The notes: generated by a model from the letters alone, not told the origin. A stretch of 64,000 bases of DNA from Rotaria sp. Silwood1 (GCA_905250075.1 CAJNOP010000033.1:1691718-1755717), one strand, 5' to 3'; counted from the stretch's first letter, positions 13,426 to 26,337 are shown. Numbers and translations: made by a program.

Positions 13426-15168
13426 AATCGAAGGATGGTTGAAAGCATTTACTTTCAAAACTTGTTGTTGAAAATCGAAATTTTTTTGTAATACTCCCAA
13501 AAATAGAATTGTCTAGTTTTAATTTTGATGTTTGAAGAAGAGTGTGGGTATGGGTATTAGTTTTTTCTTCATTTACTTTTACACCTACACTGGATTTTCT
13601 TTTTTTATTTCGTTATCTTCATTACTTCGAAGATCTATTAAAAGAGTGAGACTTAAGTTTTCTAGTTTGAAACCTTTTTTGACTGGTTTTGATTCGATTA
13701 TTGATGTTACTGACCCGCCATTAAATTAGTCATGAAGCTTCGAAAGCAAAGATGATGCACATTAACAGCTCATTTTTAGCTTTTCATAAATCTCAGAGTC
13801 CATGGTCAACAGTTATTAACCTTTCATATATTTTTTATGTGCTTCGAGTACAATTGAAGATTCTTAAAAATTCATGGATATACTATTCATAAGCGCATCG
13901 AGACATTGACGATGGTTAGAAATCCCTCTATACAGTCTTTCATTCACTTCGAAAATCACTGAAGATGTCCATGAATGCTTCTAAGTATTCTTTGTACATG
14001 GTACACTTGGATATAGTGATTTTATCAAGCATTTCGGAAAGGATTTCGAAGACTTTACATGGTGCGTAAAAATGTTTTTTTCCGAAGAGTTACAGTGGGA
14101 TTTCGAGTAACACTCATTGCAAATTTTATATCAAAATGAAAACTCGTCGATAATAGTATTCATCAATACTAAACAGATAGGCTTATGCAAACTTGTTATT
14201 GTCGAACTTCGAAAATTTTCAAAAATTTCTGAAATACATTGTGATAACCTATGAGTAATGAGTCATTTGGCAAGAATGGGAACTTTTCTCACATATTCGT
14301 ATACGTATCATTGTTATAAGTATTCAACATGATTTGCTCTTCAGAGTGACATTACTCTTTTTCGTTGTGTGGTCTTTTCATCCTCCTTCTTGGAATGAGA
14401 ATAACAATATATCACCATGATAATAGAAAAGATAGAATAGCCCTGATTTATATTTGCTGCAGGACACTTCCACATCTGCACTCACGTTTCATTTCTGTTC
14501 TTTTGCACAGTATTAACCTTATAGACAAATATATAAAGTGGATCCTGAGCTTTCGCAAAAAAAAGAAAAAAAAGCAATAAAAAAAAGAAAGAACAAATGG
14601 GAAATAACCAGAAGAAGAAGAAAAACAACAATTGGATAGTTATCACTCTTGTAATAAACATAAAATCCTTTTTGTAAGCAATAACAACACTGGGTATGTA
14701 TGACTACAAAAGGAGAAGACATAGAAAAAGAAGATGAAGGATCGTCCATCTATATATTCTATAGATGTCGATCCTGACAATGTTCTATTCATCATTCTTG
14801 TCCTATTAATGTACAGTAGATTATGTTTATTAGGTTCAAAATTTGCATAATTCAATCAAAACTTCTGGACTGGTTCTCTTCTTCATTGATTCGAAGCGAC
14901 AACTACAACGAACTATCGATAGGTTTGATAGAAATCAAATAAGAGGCTGTTTTGTCTAATCTCGACACGTTTCTTCTTCCTGCCATTTGTCAACAGCTTA
15001 TGTAGATGAAAACAAGCCGATGATTGTACGAGGCAATAAAAACACAGCAAATAAATACCGATTGTTTTTTTTCTCACATATCAGCTGTAGTATACATACA
15101 CGCATGGTTAACTGAATTGTTTCGAATCATACTCATATTACCATACAACAAAATCTACATGAATAATG
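13426..15168. other. intergenic, no recognised gene
   Basis: AT-rich spacer between the P450 and the F-box gene. Short open frames (13532-13729, 14365-14580) look like chance. A purine-rich patch lies at 14558-14625. Confidence 0.6.
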
Positions 15169-15178
15169 ATTGTTTTAG
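15169..15178 (+). promoter_or_regulatory. splice-acceptor-like site abutting F-box gene ATG
   Basis: The sequence attgttttag directly precedes the ATG at 15179. It is either the end of a 5' UTR intron or a trans-splicing acceptor. Confidence 0.45.
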
Positions 15179-17443
15179 ATGAATGTCCATTTGACGACTT
15201 TCGAGATGTTGCCGGACGAGATGATATTATGCGTGTGCCGATATCTTCGTAGAGTCGATGTCCTCTATTCTTTTTTCAACTTGAATGCTCGTCTCACTAG
15301 AACAATAACAGATTATTATCGTTATTTGTATTTAACGGGTTATATCTATCAGAAATTTGACTATGTCGTCTCACATATCTTGCCTCAGATAGGTTCTTCT
15401 GTTCGATTTCTGTTGCTGAATGATAATTGGGAGACAATGGTTTCGTCTAAAGCGTTCGCTATTCTTTTTGGTTCGCCGATATCACATACTTTTCCAAACC
15501 TGCAACATTTGGTACTTAAATGGTTCACTTGTGAGAGACTTATGTCATTTCTGGACACTCTTCAGGATCTTTCGGAGCTCGTCAAACTGGACATTCAGTT
15601 CCTCAAAGGTAGTGCACAAGAAACATTACTACCCAAAATTTTAGCTGCTAATAACAAGAAACTCATATCGATATCGTTCGATCAGTACTCGATTCACTTA
15701 AATGTATCTCATTATGATGACAATACTTCTTATCCGAACATTAAAGATTTAACAATCAACTTGACACAACGTCAAATGTTGCCTCATCTTCTCAAATTGG
15801 TACCAAATGTGAATCGTTTACATGTGTATCTCAATGATGTGTCAGGAAGTTCAACTGATAGAAATGAATTCCACAATCTATTGTCTCTTGTCCATCTCAT
15901 TGATTTTGAGTTACATTCAACCAATCTTTTTTGGACACTCGATGAGCTTATCAATGTACTTAGACTGATGCCTTCTTTGCAGAAACTAACACTCGATCTT
16001 CCCACGAAGGACAAACGTTTGAGCAATAATGACAATATTGTCATTGTTTTACCCCCTACAACTAAACAAATTCATTTCTTCATTCGGTATTACTCATCTG
16101 AACAAGAAAATGACTCAGGTGAATTAGCTGAATTACGGAGAACTCATCCCATGATCAAATATTTACTGGATGAAGTAGAACGCCGTATTTTATGTTACAC
16201 TATTCCTTGTAACTTACGTTCAGTAAATCTAACAGCAGCGATCGCAAAACAATTGTCAACTGGCTGCAAATATATGCAGCAAGTGGAAGATCTATCTATC
16301 TACGATACAACATCGCTTACGGAGATATTTTTGATATTACAACACTTTCATCGACTTCGAACATTGGAAATTGATATTAAAAACAAGTCGGAAATTCGTA
16401 TGTATTTGTCTAACTAAGCATCACTAACTAAAGCCGTCAGTATATAGATGAAAGAAATCTGTCCAAAGTATATCTCACGTTCATGTGCGAAAGGCGCGAA
16501 AGATAAAAGTCTATGCGTTAAAAGCCATAGCTATGTATGTTTCTTTTATTTGTTTCAGCAAAAAGGAAAAATACCTGAACTAGTTTGAATTACATCAAGA
16601 TAGTGTTCACACGACCAAATGAATGATGCTAACTTGTTATTGGAAGCTAGGAAAGAAGTAAGATTTGTTGAAGAAAACTCGAACAAAAATAGCTTGATAA
16701 AAATAAATGATATTCAAATTTATAACATTAAAGTCGTTCAAGTTGCTAAATGAATTTCTTACTTCTTTCAAATGTCTTCTAGTGCTCTGCTTCTTTATTG
16801 AGCGAAATCTATCTCTATGCTCAAGTATGATCAGGGAAAGAAAGCCATGCATCTTATAGTTTTTGAAAATAAAAAACAGTTCTTTAGTTTATTCACAAAG
16901 CAGTCATTGAATTCAATTACTTCATCTTTTTTTTTCATAGTTTCTAAGATGCCTGACACAGAAAAATGTGTCTTGTGGTTGCCATATCTCAAGAGGCTAC
17001 AGGTGTCTGGAACATGTGAACTGTTCGCCTTGGTAAATGCTTCACCAAACCTCAACTATTTATATCTTGACTACGAATGTCTTATAACTCTACTTGATAA
17101 CAAATTTATTTGTGATCTATTCGAGCAACAAATCATTCGTCTGGATATCTATGACTGGGTTAGTATTGAATCGGATCCACTACAGCGCATCGCTCAAGTA
17201 TTTAGACGTCTTAATCATCTTGTCCTTGTTCCCAAAGATTCGACTGTACCCATTGATTCGATTCCATTGGCATTCCTAAAACTTTGGAACAGTAAAGAAC
17301 TTCCTTCGTTAAGTGTCGACGGTTCACCATCGGATGAAGCAAAGAAAAATCTTCGACAATGGTTGATTGACAATACTCATTTATTGGTAGAGGACTCATT
17401 TGGAATTGAATATAAGGATGGTTGGTTCACTTTATGGCTTTAA
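15179..17443 (+). CDS. F-box protein with degenerate leucine-rich repeats
   Basis: Likely substrate adaptor of an SCF ubiquitin ligase. It has two exons (15179-16397 and 16941-17443) and 573 residues. The first 45 residues form an F-box (FEMLPDEMILCVCRYL...DVLYSFFNLN). The rest alternates L-x-x-L strands and helices of a degenerate LRR solenoid (for example FPNLQHLVLKWF, LVKLDIQFL, MPSLQKLTLDLP, LRTLEIDI, LNYLYLDYE). It ends in YKDGWFTLWL. The 543-bp intron (GTATGT...TTCATAG) is needed. The first open frame stops just after the donor, and the second exon continues the LRR pattern. Proteins of this form are, to my knowledge, an expanded family in bdelloids. The substrate is unknown. Confidence 0.85.
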
Positions 17444-20259
17444 TAGTTTAATTGTATCGTGGCATTTTCATATTTAGTACAATTACTGTGAAACATTACG
17501 AATTTGTTCGACTAATATCACATCACTAGAGAAAAGGGTTTTCATGATGATGTGGTGTGGGACTATGTAGGGACTGTATATTGGTGGTTGCTTTGATTGT
17601 GTTTTCCAGTTTGTATTTGTGAGCAGAAGATCCAAACCTTCTCCACTCCTATTCATACTCACGTCTCAATTCGAATTTACACGTAGTCTCGCATCAGACC
17701 AATACCATAGCCTACATCTCTTAATCTTTGTTTGGTTTTATTCGAAACAGCAATAAGTATATAGCAAAGGCATTTTTTCTGACTGAGCTCGCCTATCAGA
17801 CTTGCTTGTTCTCTTTTTTGCTTCACGAGTATTTCTCTGCTAACAAAACTATTTACGCTGAATATTGTTAAGGGAAAAATATCTGTATTTTGTGCAGCAT
17901 GAGTAGTAGATTCTTTGTCATTCATCAGTTCCACTACTTTCATTGACCTGCTAAGCACAAATTATTCATCATTCAGAATGGAGTCCATCTTTAACTTTGT
18001 ATGGAGCCAAAACGTACAAAAACAAGCGTACAGGATAAAGTCATATGAAAGAAGTGACTGATCGAAAGGAAAGTTTTCTTTAGAAGATTCATAATAATAA
18101 TTGTCTTTCTGATGTATTCAGTGAGGAAAAGGAGAGATAGAAAAAAATTTGAATAAAGCAATGAATGGACATAACAAAAGGAAGTTACGTTGACTAAATG
18201 CATTACTCAGGCAATGACCGAAACAAGAACGATGAACAACCTCACTTACTAGCATTAAATGAGCGATGTTCTAAAGCAAAATATATGCAAACCGCAAAAA
18301 GAACACAAACTATAAACCGAAGAGCAAACATAATAGCAGCCAAGAACGCATCGTCATGTATGCCACAGAAGTGAAAACGCTTCATGTCTTTCTAATTATT
18401 ATGAAGATAGTCCTTCAAACAATGATTCATGACAACAACTTAAGTGAAGCTTTACTATAATCAGTTCCACCAAAATAACTAACATCTGAACTGACACAAT
18501 GTCCAATATAACAGACTCAAAGAAATCGATTATCGCACTAAAAATAAGAAAGATGAATGCCGAACGAAAAATCATCACATGAAACTATGAGAGGCTAGAT
18601 GGAAAACAAGAGTCTATATTGAAACAACGAAAAAGGGTGACAGAAGAATTGTCAACAATACATGATGAACAAAAAGACACTTGATTATACTCATCAACAC
18701 TAACCTCATCAATTGTGATCAAGGGTGTGAACATCCTCTGCTGTACAATGCTTAACATCAGGGAGAAAGCGAAACATCAGTGTCACACGTCAGTGGTACA
18801 CTATTATGATGACTGACTAGTATAGACAAGCAGCTTGTTGATGTTTCAATGTGTGGTACCACCTTGAAACGATTTGTGTCACAGTATAACACAGTTCGGC
18901 TAAGGGTCTGCAGTCTAGTTATGACACCGAAGCTTTGTGCTTGAGCATAGAAACCATGTTACGTAGTAGCTTGCATTAGTTCCAAAACAAAGTGAGATAA
19001 AATATGCATTCCAATGAGACTCTCAACTCTATCAACTGTCCATAGTCGATCTCAATATGACGATACACTCTCTGTCTGTGAGAACAGTGCACTCGATGTG
19101 ACGATGGACACGAATTATGAGTGTCGCATGTCGTTGGAATGCTTTCATGATGAATAACTACTATAGATGTAAGTGAGACGAACATTGCTAGAGTTTGACT
19201 ACCACGCATCGACTTGAATCTCAGGAGAGCGAAATTTTATGTCTACCTTAAGAAGCAATGATATCAAGCATCTTGCTGTGTTTGATTATGTAAGTTTATA
19301 AGCAGGCGTTGATGCGACTGTGAGCAGGAGATCCAAACCCTATTCATATCTAAGAGTCCCATCAATGACGACCCACACACTCTGTACCAACATCCTAGTT
19401 TAGCTCACCAATCACAAAAGTACGTCTATATCCCATTACCCACATTCCACGTTGACAATTGGCATCTGCATCCACGCCCGACACTAACAATGATACCGGA
19501 ATCTCATTCCATATCCTAGCCCACATCCTAGACCTACATTCATATACATTGCCAGTCTCGCACTCATCTAAGATGCGCAAATATAAATATAAATTGGATT
19601 GTCATGAATTCATATACTTCTGTCTATCATCCATATATTGTCATGTAGTGGAAGAAAAAACTTCGAGTGGGTGTGAGTGTGAATGTGATTGTATGTGTGG
19701 ATATAGAGTGTGAGCGTGAGTGTACTTTATTATGTCATCAGAAAACACACCCATTCTAGGCTTTCTTCCCCAGAATACTATTTGTATTCGTATTTGCGCA
19801 GTGTTCGCACCCACACACTTGAAGCAATACCTATACCCATAAGCAATCTCCAGGACTCATGCGACATCATCAAATTCACAAACTCACATACTATATGGAG
19901 AAAAAAGCTGAATATGCGCATATATTTAGAACCACTTTGTGAAAAATTTAATGAAATGAATTCAGATAGGAGAACAGTTTGTCAAAATTATCCATTCTGT
20001 CGCATGGACTATTGAACATTCCTTTTTTTTCATTGTTTGCTGCAAGTAACTCCCTATACTTATCGTTCTTGTTTTTGTGTCGATAAAATTTCACGAATCA
20101 GCAATGCAAGCATTCTCTTGTTATTAAATCAAGCAACAAAAAGTAAAATCAGCATACGCTTAAATAAGTCACTAACTCTCTTGAATGTGAACCCAGCTAT
20201 AGTAGAATAAAAGGCTGAAAATATGTTGAGTATTGCATAAATTTTTGTCGATAAACGTT
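17444..20259. other. intergenic with degenerate TG/CA-rich patches
   Basis: No gene is recognised in 2.8 kb. A motif (gagca-gagatccaaacc followed by ctattcat) occurs near 17619 and again near 19322. C-rich runs of the CCCACA type occupy about 19370-19530 and 19745-19820. A G/T-rich run lies at 19665-19723. These belong to the dispersed TG-rich repeat also seen at 7.6, 21.0, 23.2, 26.7 and 48.4 kb. Confidence 0.4.
19665..19723 (+). repeat. G/T-rich telomere-like degenerate repeat
   Basis: Begins gagtgggtgtgagtgtgaat and continues as GTGTGG/GTGAGT variants. GGGTGT is a permutation of TGTGGG. The repeats are strongly degenerate. Confidence 0.45.
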
Positions 20260-20874
20260 ATGTATCGAACTTTGGTTCTTTTGATGGTGATGCTTGGAAC
20301 GATTGTTGGTAATACAGGTTAGATATCAGTATCAAACCATGAGGAAGACTCAGTTAAAATAAAGTTTCATTGTGATAATGGGATAGATTTTTAAAATTTT
20401 GACAAATCAAAATGCTTCATATAGGAGAAGAGAGAAATGTTTTTCGAAAGGACAATGAAGCTCTAATAAGTTCTTTTTAATAATCATCAGCGATCGATTT
20501 GACTGACTGCAAAATGACACATGCTGAAGCTGTTGCACAAATTTAATTGATGGGTGTACAAATGCCATCGACCAGTGAGTGTGGTGCTGATACTGGTACA
20601 ACATGCGTTTCACTCGAACAAATTAATTGTGACTCTATTGGCTGTCTTTTTTCCATTTATCTTTAAAATATAGTGATACAAAAAAGGAGACGAATAACGA
20701 AAACGGATACAAAATTGGCATCGGACTTGATAGTTGCATCGACAATTATATCAGCAGCACTTTCCAACCCGTTGAAAATCCTTCCAATGGGTCATACAAT
20801 ATATGGCTACGAATGGAAATACGTTTACCAAGGAAACTGATCGTTGGGATATTAGGTTCATAAACTATTGCTAA
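20260..20874 (+). pseudogene. secreted M15-like (D-Ala-D-Ala carboxypeptidase type) peptidase, decayed
   Basis: Exon 1 (20260-20317) encodes a textbook signal peptide (MYRTLVLLMVMLGTIVGNT) and ends in a GT donor. A second segment (20491 to about 20655) carries CKMTHAEAVAQI and, one frame over, a Cys-rich stretch ending SLEQINCDSIGC. A third (20674-20874) has NGYKIGIGLDSCIDNYISSTF and, after another shift, GNTFTKETDRWDI. The order (Thr/Ser-Leu-x-x-I, GYK.DI.L..C..NYI, GN.Y.KE..HWDI) matches a bacterial-type secreted peptidase family also found in some protists and rotifers. Here the HWD histidine reads as Arg, the LDI aspartate is lost, and the segment holding the first metal ligands is missing. 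Together with a stop near 20550 and two frameshifts, this makes it a pseudogene. The family assignment comes from motif memory. Confidence 0.55.
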
Positions 20875-20982
20875 CTTCAAATTCTTTTATTTATCTAATC
20901 TTTTTCAAAAAATTCATAAAAGGAAAAGTATCAAGAAACAGTGATGCGTTAGGTTCTGTAATATAGTAACAGACTAAGTATA

Positions 20983-21032
20983 GATGTAGGTGTGGGGTGT
21001 GATTGTGACTGGGGCTATGAATGTGAATGGAG
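20983..21032 (+). repeat. G/T-rich telomere-like degenerate repeat
   Basis: Contains gatgtaggtgtggggtgtga and then variants of TGTGAC/TGAATG. It is a member of the dispersed TG-rich family. Confidence 0.4.
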
Positions 21033-21465
21033 GACAAGATGCATGCTAAGATACAGCCATACGTGTGAGATCTTAATCCCGTTTGTACTTTATTTCTATA
21101 ACTGTATCTATCTCCCATCTGTTCAACAACCTAACGAATATATATATAGGATGATGACAAGGGGAAAATTCTTAATGGAATATGGAATAAACGATGAACA
21201 ATGACACTAAAATGCATACAACAACATGAGAGAGAGCAGAAGAGAAGGAAGAGAAAAGTCCAGCATATATATGTTGTAGCCAAAATTAAAATTCAACCCA
21301 ATTTAAAATGTGCCGAGTTATAATTAAAATTTTAATTTGGACTAGACGAAATTGAAATATTATTCTGATGGATAGGAACTAATAAAGAAATACAAACAAT
21401 TACAGTACCAGCAAAATCTTTTTTTTTTATTTTATAATATTTATTTAGTAAACACAATATAAGGC

Positions 21466-23180
21466 CTAAATTAATTTAGTCCATATTTGAACACCGACAC
21501 CTCTTGCAAATAATATTTGGTCGAGTAGAAAGCGTTTGCTTTTTTTACATGGACATATTCTTGTCTCACGCTTCGCTTGACAATTACAAGTACGTCCATT
21601 TGTAGAACTACGAGAATATAGTTTTGAAGCTTCAATGATGGTGATTGACTGCAAAGTACTAATGTCAATTATACTTTAATTTACTAGATCAAGGATCTTT
21701 TAAATTAATAAATTGTCCAGCTTCGAATGTATTTTCTAAAATACCATATTGACATATTAATTTATTCAAAAAAATAACATTCATTTTCCCAATTGTTTCG
21801 ATGCATAAACACGGCACATACTTTGAATCGGTATTTGTTCTACCTACCGTGTGAATTGCAATATCGACACAATCATTTAAATTAAAACTATTAGCAATAA
21901 GATTTAATTTATCTTGATGTAATTTCATTTTTTTTATTCGTAGTTGTTAAATAATCATTTGTTGCGATTTTACGAACCAAACCATGTTTTGTTGATGTTG
22001 TTGCTATAATTGATGACGATCTTAGTGTTGATGATGTATTAACTAATGAACCAGAAACAGCATCATCAGATGATTGATTAACAAGATCAACTACTTCAGC
22101 ATCAATACCTTTCTTAAAATTAATTAAATTATCATCTTGATCATCAATTAAAGCATCATTTGATTCAACAAATGAAGACGATAAGTTTTCTTCATCTTCA
22201 ATCTCATTCCCCTTAGCTAACTTTCAAAAATCAAAATTAGAACAAGGTTTTTGCCCGAACATCACTTGATGTGGAGTGGTTTCGGTTACAGTAGATGTTC
22301 TTGTATTAATACCGTAAATAATTGGTGCTACAGCAAAAGCCCAACTTGTCGAATCATTGGTACACATCAATTTGCTGAGAGTATCCCATAAAATCCCGCT
22401 TGTCCTTTCGATGTATCCTTAACTTTGTGGATGCCTTGATCTCTCATGGATAAAAACCAAATCTGAAATAATATTTTTTAATTCTATAATAACATTTCAA
22501 ATAAACTCACAGCCGTTATCACTACGAAGGAAATGTGTTGGTCCAAAAAAAAATAGTTCACGTAATTTTGTTACAACTTCATTAGCAGATTTATTTCTGA
22601 AAGGAAAGGTTCATGCAACTTTACTAAAAGTGATCAATGCAATTTAAAATCCAAGAATAAAAAGTATCAGTTGACACTTTATCAAGTCTTGTGTACGCAT
22701 GTCAATGACGTCGATTTAGAGTCATGTCATTACACCTAAGGAAATAATCGACTTTGAAGCGACATGTTGTTTAATTGGTTTTCTTATTTGATATGGTAGA
22801 CATTGTTTCAAGAATATTTTAATACAATATTAAGAAATTCATGAATATTGAGAACTTAATTCCAAATAGGTCTTATCACGACCACTATGTAAAACAACAG
22901 TATGTGCTTCACTTATGACATTATAAAATGTCTTATAAACACATATTGGTTTTTTTAAATTTTATTCAAGCAATAATTTCAATACCAGCTATTTTTTATT
23001 AAGATAAATTTGTGCTTTATCCAATAAACAAATGTTGATGAATATGGATCAAATGATGTACCTTTTAATAACAGTAAACATTTCAAGATATCGTCGTGAA
23101 CTTGCTATTTGATAACACATTTTTCACGAACCTTTTTATCTAATGAACCAATATATTCATCCACTTTCCCATAATATATT
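21466..23180 (-). pseudogene. DDE integrase of a transposable element (KRBA2/GIN-like), decayed
   Basis: Reading the minus strand in pieces across frames gives the ordered parts of an rve-type integrase. They are: a zinc-binding (H2C2-like) region with LHSGRDKTYLELSSQYS and KQCLPYQIRKPIKQHVASK; the first catalytic Asp in IDVIDMRTQ; NKSANEVVTKLRELFFFGPTH; the second Asp in LRSDNGCEFI; the E motif region in HERSRHPQS-GYIERTSG; a QVMFGQKPCSNFDF tail; a basic-Ser linker; a domain with CVDIAIHTVGR; and a terminal Cys-rich C-x-C segment (CNCQAKRETRICPCKK). At least four in-frame stops and several frameshifts show it is dead. The order resembles KRBA2-like/Ginger-type integrases. No flanking terminal repeats were found. 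Confidence 0.75.
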
Positions 23181-23192
23181 TTTACATCAGTA

Positions 23193-23335
23193 TTGGGTGT
23201 AGATGGGTGTGGAGTGTGGATGTGGATATGGGTGTAAAGTGTGTGTGAGGGTAGGTGGGTGTGAGTTGTGAGTCTTCTCTACAGCTAGCGCACTCACACT
23301 CAGACCCACGCCCACATTTATAGCCATACCCGATG
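23193..23335. repeat. G/T-rich then C/A-rich telomere-like hairpin
   Basis: A G-rich run (23193-23277; for example gggtgtagatgggtgtggag) is followed by a C-rich run of the same motif inverted (23291-23334; cactcacactcagacccacg). The two could pair as a hairpin. GGGTGT/ACACCC units predominate. Confidence 0.5.
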
Positions 23336-23717
23336 CACAATAAAGAAATCAATAGAGATGTAAAGAAAACAATCAATCGTTTATAGTCAAGTCGAAGACA
23401 AGATATCTATTGAGTCATTCGCAAACAAATGTCTATGACTTGAAAATATCATAAAAACGCCGTTTCAATGGAGAAAATTCTTGATGACAAACAACAATTT
23501 TGTAAGAATGAACTGGCAATAATCTGACCCTGTTCGGCCTGGTTTAAGTTTTGGTCCGGTTCGGTCTGGCAGGATCGGTTCTAATTCTGCATCAATGGTC
23601 ATTATGGATGATAGAGGTGTAGCTACTCACTATCAACCAAAAACACAGACAAACTCTCGATGTTGCTGATATTGATTGAAAAACATTTCAATTGATAGAT
23701 AGTTGCTTCAAAGTTAA

Positions 23718-24452
23718 GCCCCCCCCCCGCCCCCTCCTCTCAAAAAAAGTCAATTTTCGTGAGAACTGTCAAAATTGAGATAAATACATAGGAAAATAGC
23801 CCGTCGTCTGCTCTTTCAAAATCAATAAAAATTTTTCCTAAAACCTCCATTTTTTCCCGAAATATTCCAGAATTTCAGAGAACCAGTTTTTGAAAAACCA
23901 GCGGTTTTTTGAAATATCCAGAAATGTTTTTCGCTTTTTCTCGATTTATGATTTTTTGATTTTGGTACAAGGATTTCTCAGTCCGGGTCCGTCCAACATA
24001 TTTAAATTTTTTTTTGTTTGAAAGAGCGCGTCGAGATGCAGATCATCATAGAGTCCTTTTTTTAATTAAGCCTTGTTTTTTATTGGGTGTACACACATAG
24101 ACACTCATTTTTGGTGCTTTTTTTGAGTCATTGAACTTGTGATCCCCTTTTTTCGCTAAAAAAGTAAGAATTTAAAAAAAAGGACTCTATAGTGACCTGC
24201 ATCTTGACGCGCTCTTTTCAACAAAAAGAAATTTAAATATATTTACCCAGCCTGGACTGAGAAATCCTTGTACCAAAATGAGCTATTTTTTATCCTTGTT
24301 TGGTTTATATCTCTGTTAAATCCCCGCGAATCGAGCTGAAAATTTTACCACAGCCTCCCCACTTCAGCCCCAATATATGCTCAAAATTTCAGCCCATTTG
24401 AACGTTTCTGGGCTGAGATCGATTTTGGAGGGGGGAGGGGGCCTTAAGAAAG
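23718..24452. mobile_element. foldback element with long internal inverted repeat
   Basis: The ends are C-rich on the left (aagccccccccccgccccct near 23718) and G-rich on the right (gaggggggagggggcctt, ending about 24448), inverted to each other. Inside lie two arms of about 105 bp, 23960-24064 and 24172-24279, in inverted orientation. The outer arm ends are ttttggtacaaggatttctc and its complement. Both arms share gagcgcgtc.agatgca and agagtccttttttt. The arms are roughly 85% alike by eye and are separated by a loop of about 107 bp. No ORF is present. Confidence 0.7.
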
Positions 24453-24623
24453 CTATTCAGTTGATGGTAGGTTTATTTCTAAACAAAGTGCGTCAAAAAT
24501 ATTTTTGTTTCTTTTTAGATTTTCAAGCATGCTCTATCGAATTATCGGTTTAGTTTTTTTTACTTTGAACGGTTTCATTGTTTTTCAAGTTTTGACTGCT
24601 CATTCATATAGCGGATATACGAT

Positions 24624-26337
24624 TCATCCATACAACCACAGATTCAAATTCGATATACGAGCAAGCGTTTCTAATACATAGGCAACTGATTTCACCATCG
24701 TTTCATAGCCGAATGGGTTGATATTTTATATTGTATCACATGCTTGATGATAACATGGATCAAATTTTACACCAGCAATACCACCGTACCCGTGACCTAA
24801 CATTCTATCATACCGATCCCGTTGCTCAAGTGTTTTAATACTGTCGGCTCCGGAGAATGTGCCACCACATGGAATACCCGCGAACAGAAACGGAACATAA
24901 TCACTCAGGATAGGAGAACTATTATCCCATGGTAGACCTTCTTTATCAAACCAATGGCGAAATACTTGTGAAATTCTGTCTGAGGCATTTTTTACTTTTG
25001 AAGATATTGTATCTGGAAGTGAGGTAGCTTCATAAATACCAAAATAATAGTTGGGCGAAGCAAACATATCGAAATTTAATACCAGCACGTAGTCTTGCAA
25101 ACGGTTACCTTCAACGGTTGTAATGTTGGCTTCGTCAACATGATGATATGATCCGAACATGTTATTTTCTTCGGCACCCCACCAACAGAATCGAATGTGA
25201 TACAACTATTTTTCATAGGATGATACTTGAAATAGATGAGCTAAATTCAGCGCCAATACAAGAGTTGCCATTGCACCACTACCTGTATATAACAAAAGAG
25301 TCTATTCAAAATTCAATATGTCAACGTTAAATAATGTACCATTATCATTGATTTCTGAACTATTTTCGACACTATCACTATGACTTTCGATGACTATTGT
25401 ATGGTTTCTGTTTCCAGTTGGTGTGTCAGCGCATAGGTATTCCGATGACGTTGGTACTATAATTGTATTTTCAAGCGAAATAAATAGGCGAACGCTTGGA
25501 TTAGTTATTGAATGATTTTGTGTTACTTTCACTAGTTGTACACCTAATTGATATAAGAGAACCATAGCCGGATAAGTTATATTCTTAGAGACAACAACAA
25601 ATGGTAGATATGTAACATTGCTATCATTATTATATACCAGAAGACCACTAATATTGTATTATTGTCCCAAAATACTTTTTTCTGCTATAGAACAGTTGGT
25701 TTTATCATATACAATAAGTACAACAATTCCCGTAGCTGAATGCGATGTGGTATTTTGCCAATCATCATCGCCACAACCAAAGTTCGGTACTACAGTAAGA
25801 CGAATAGACTTGACAAAATTGGCCGCTGGTGAAAATAATATCTCACGAAAGTCCGTATCGTATGTATAATTTTATCAACATTATCAATTGTGGAAGTTAG
25901 GATGGGATTACAATGTACCCGTACAGGTACAATGAACTCTTGCCTAAATATCTGAAAATTGGTCTTTGATCTTAATTGTGCTTTTATATAGTCCAGCGTG
26001 GCTTTAAAACCAGTAGTTCCAAGAGAGCGCGTCTTGGTGTTGTTATCAGCAATTATTTTTAATTCATTCGGATGAAACATTAAGTGACTTATCTTGATGG
26101 TATCCAATAGATGTATTGCTACTATGAACGTTGATGTTGATGTATTGTCTATGCTAGCAGTAGACGTCAAGGAGATTGCTGTCGTCGATGTAATATGTCA
26201 TTCACTTGGCTTGAATTTTTCTGGCTCTTTACCAGATCTAATATGGTTGCTACCAGAGCAATTATTATTACCGAAATAAAAACAATAATAACAAGTAATA
26301 TGGTATGTAAGCGTGTTTTACTCCTGGAATTGTTCAT
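24624..26337 (-). pseudogene. M28-family zinc aminopeptidase, type II membrane form, recently inactivated
   Basis: The ATG at 26337 opens a short cytoplasmic tail and one membrane helix (TILLVIIVFISVIIIALVAT). A +1 frameshift near 26190-26200 then leads into the peptidase. Recognisable blocks are LDTIKISHLM, TRSLGTTGFKATLDYI, IESHSDSV...INDNGSGAMATL (metal ligands His and Asp), FCWWGAEE (Glu pair), VLNFDMFASPNYYFGIYE (Asp), FAGIPCGGTFSGAD and CYHQACDTI (His). A 58-bp intron (GTACAT...TACAG) restores DNGSGAM. In-frame stops occur at 25659-25661, 25206-25208 and 24726-24728. After the last, the family continuation NINPFGYETMVKSVAYVLE still reads on. All metal ligands survive, so the loss is recent or some changes are sequencing errors. 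A secreted or cell-surface exopeptidase would be the ancestral role. Confidence 0.8.

Noticed and set aside
24726-25205. Independent 159-residue peptidase gene
   Set aside because: It is the C-terminal piece of the M28 pseudogene, bounded by nonsense codons.
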